Part shown: piece by piece, positions 7,137 to 8,492 of the stretch | Position numbering within the stretch: the stretch's first letter is position 1 | Layout: the number at the start of each line of letters is the position of its first letter | Assembly (NCBI GenBank): GCA_023391005.1 | Contig: JAEWBS010000086.1 | Location: 1 to 8,492 of the forward strand | Source of the DNA: Bacillota bacterium | Lineage (GTDB): Bacteria > Bacillota > Clostridia > Oscillospirales > Ruminococcaceae | Direction: 5' to 3' | DNA length: 8,492 bases | Made by a program: the position numbers and the translations under genes | Notes under the pieces: generated by a model | Databases searched by the model: none | The model's input: the letters and a program-made list of their open reading frames with translations, nothing else | What the model was told of the DNA's origin: nothing

Positions 7137-8492
7137 ATGAAGCGCGCCATTTTTATAATGCTTTTAGTTATATTTTTGTTGTTTTTATCAAATTGTAATA
7201 ATTTCGTTGATATGGCTGATCTAAATACACCCTCATCGACAGCTAAAAATAGCGGGACTACCGAAAGCGCCCCCGCAGAGTCACAAGCGGATCTTGCAGT
7301 GGACACATCAACGCCCGTGAGCGGCGCCACAGTGCTGGAGCCTACCGCTTCAGGCACATCTGCTGCATCCAGCGATAATAACGGCAGTCAGGTCGTTATC
7401 AGCAACACGGCACTCTCAGATGTGCCCGATCTGCCACACCCCACACATGAGGTTACGCTTCCAGCCGCGATACCCAACTACACCACTGAAGAGAATATCT
7501 TGAGTAATACGCTGGCAACGACCTACCGCGGCGAGCGTTTGCACTCTATCTATGCGCTCGACGTTAAAAACCACCTCACCGCACGCTACAATATCGCCGC
7601 AGCGATGACAAGCTTTGATGAGCGCTATTTTGCCGCGCTGCTTGAAAACGCCGACGCCACCCCCAAAGCTGCCGACCACGCGTTCATCCTGTTCACCGAC
7701 AAGGGGCGGCATTATATTTATCTTGATCAGGGTGCATCGCCTGAGCTGATCACAATTTGGGAAGCGATCTATAGCAGAGATGCCCCGAAAAATATGCACT
7801 GGCTGACCCACATGACCACAAGTAAAATTGTAAAAATCGGCTTTGGTGGTTGGAGCCGCGACGCCGATACATCCATCCGCCTGACAGTGGAGGATAGCGC
7901 CACCATCGCCGAAATTTCAGATTTCCTTAAAGCCCACTTGACCGTCAACGCCCAAAAGCCGATTGAACTATTTGATGGGGCTTTTAATCCATCGATGGTG
8001 GCGGGTTTATACGATTTGATCATAGAATTTGACAACGGCATCCGGTATTTTCTCATGGGCTACGGCGACTATGGTCAGACCGATATGGGCGGCTCTCACA
8101 TCAGCATTTATACGAGCGATTTGGGTAAAACCATCTCTTACACCCTCAACGAGGGTGCGGCGGGACATCTGCGCGATCTTATGGAAGAAAGGCAGATAGA
8201 ATTCTGGCAGAAAAACGGTTACCCCACTCGAATGAATGTCAAAATTCTACCCGCCAACTCCGCTGACAGTAAGCTCGTTTACAGTAAAGATTTAAAGGTG
8301 CCGTTGCGCGTCACAAACGGCAGCGAGAGAACGATTACCGTCACGACCGACTTTGTAACCCGGCGATACCGCCCCAGTGAGCGAGATTGGGAATACATCC
8401 CCTGGGGCGAGGGGCATTTCGGGGAGGTGTCAGCCAGTATCCCCGCAAAGAGCAGCGCCGAGATCGAGATTCCGTTTGGTGTATTCGATCTG
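7137..8492 (+). CDS. Predicted surface lipoprotein of unknown function, partial (C-terminus beyond window)
   Basis: This frame is open for 452 codons to the window edge with no stop, so the 3' end is missing. The ATG at 7137 is well supported by AGAAGGAG (7121-7128), eight bases upstream. Residues 1-20 form a lipoprotein-type signal: positive MKR, a hydrophobic core (IFIMLLVIFLLFL), then LSNC with C20 as the likely lipidated cysteine. Asn before the cysteine is atypical, since Gly, Ala or Ser is usual. Residues 21 to about 115 are a Ser/Thr/Ala/Asn/Pro-rich tether, typical of a linker from membrane to wall. About 135-355 looks like a folded alpha/beta region, possibly two related units (near 181-214 and 291-350) sharing an F-x-D/N-x-G...Y strand pattern. 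About 378-452 (VPLRVTNGSERTITV and onward) resembles an Ig-like beta-sandwich. No catalytic motif is evident. The first 120 bases are AT-richer than mfd. I cannot name a family; a role outside the membrane is inferred from the signal only. Confidence 0.85.
   Translation, partial: MKRAIFIMLLVIFLLFLSNCNNFVDMADLNTPSSTAKNSGTTESAPAESQADLAVDTSTPVSGATVLEPTASGTSAASSDNNGSQVVISNTALSDVPDLPHPTHEVTLPAAIPNYTTEENILSNTLATTYRGERLHSIYALDVKNHLTARYNIAAAMTSFDERYFAALLENADATPKAADHAFILFTDKGRHYIYLDQGASPELITIWEAIYSRDAPKNMHWLTHMTTSKIVKIGFGGWSRDADTSIRLTVEDSATIAEISDFLKAHLTVNAQKPIELFDGAFNPSMVAGLYDLIIEFDNGIRYFLMGYGDYGQTDMGGSHISIYTSDLGKTISYTLNEGAAGHLRDLMEERQIEFWQKNGYPTRMNVKILPANSADSKLVYSKDLKVPLRVTNGSERTITVTTDFVTRRYRPSERDWEYIPWGEGHFGEVSASIPAKSSAEIEIPFGVFDL

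Noticed and set aside
1..8492. CRISPR arrays, insertion sequences, tRNA or rRNA genes, prophage or defence genes
   Set aside because: No regularly spaced repeats, transposase motifs, cloverleaf patterns or defence-type domains were seen on either strand.

Overview
The window looks like a chromosomal housekeeping segment from a moderately GC-rich Clostridia-type Firmicute, with an Oscillospiraceae/Ruminococcaceae-like lineage as the best guess. This is inferred from the gene order glmU-prs-pth-mfd, which is characteristic of Firmicutes (Bacillus has glmU/gcaD-prs-ctc-pth-fin-mfd), from strong purine-rich ribosome binding sites, and from a Gram-positive style lipoprotein. All recognisable genes are on the + strand.

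Layout. Bases 1-89 hold a good sigma-A-type promoter and the Shine-Dalgarno site of glmU. glmU (90-1469) and prs (1576-2538) are separated by 106 bases with no convincing terminator, so they are probably co-transcribed, and they end at a hairpin terminator (2564-2603). A gene-poor, AT-richer gap (2604-2884) follows. It carries a candidate extended -10 promoter and two adjacent predicted hairpins that would form the 5' leader of the next unit. pth (2885-3520) and mfd (3517-6954) overlap by ATGA and are almost certainly translationally coupled. A strong, bidirectional-looking terminator (7003-7045) closes that unit. An AT-rich spacer with a 10-bp perfect palindrome then leads into a partial gene (7137 to the window end) for a predicted surface lipoprotein that I cannot assign to a function.

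How the genes fit together. GlmU makes UDP-GlcNAc for the cell wall and Prs makes PRPP for nucleotides, histidine and tryptophan. Pth recycles peptidyl-tRNA from aborted translation. Mfd removes stalled RNA polymerase and recruits nucleotide excision repair. This is the known core biosynthesis and information-processing neighbourhood. Relative to Bacillus it lacks ctc (between prs and pth) and fin (between pth and mfd).

Nothing here is a clear new biological system. The parts least explained are the structured leader before pth, with a possible 27-codon reading frame inside it, and the uncharacterised lipoprotein with an atypical lipobox and a possible C-terminal Ig-like domain.
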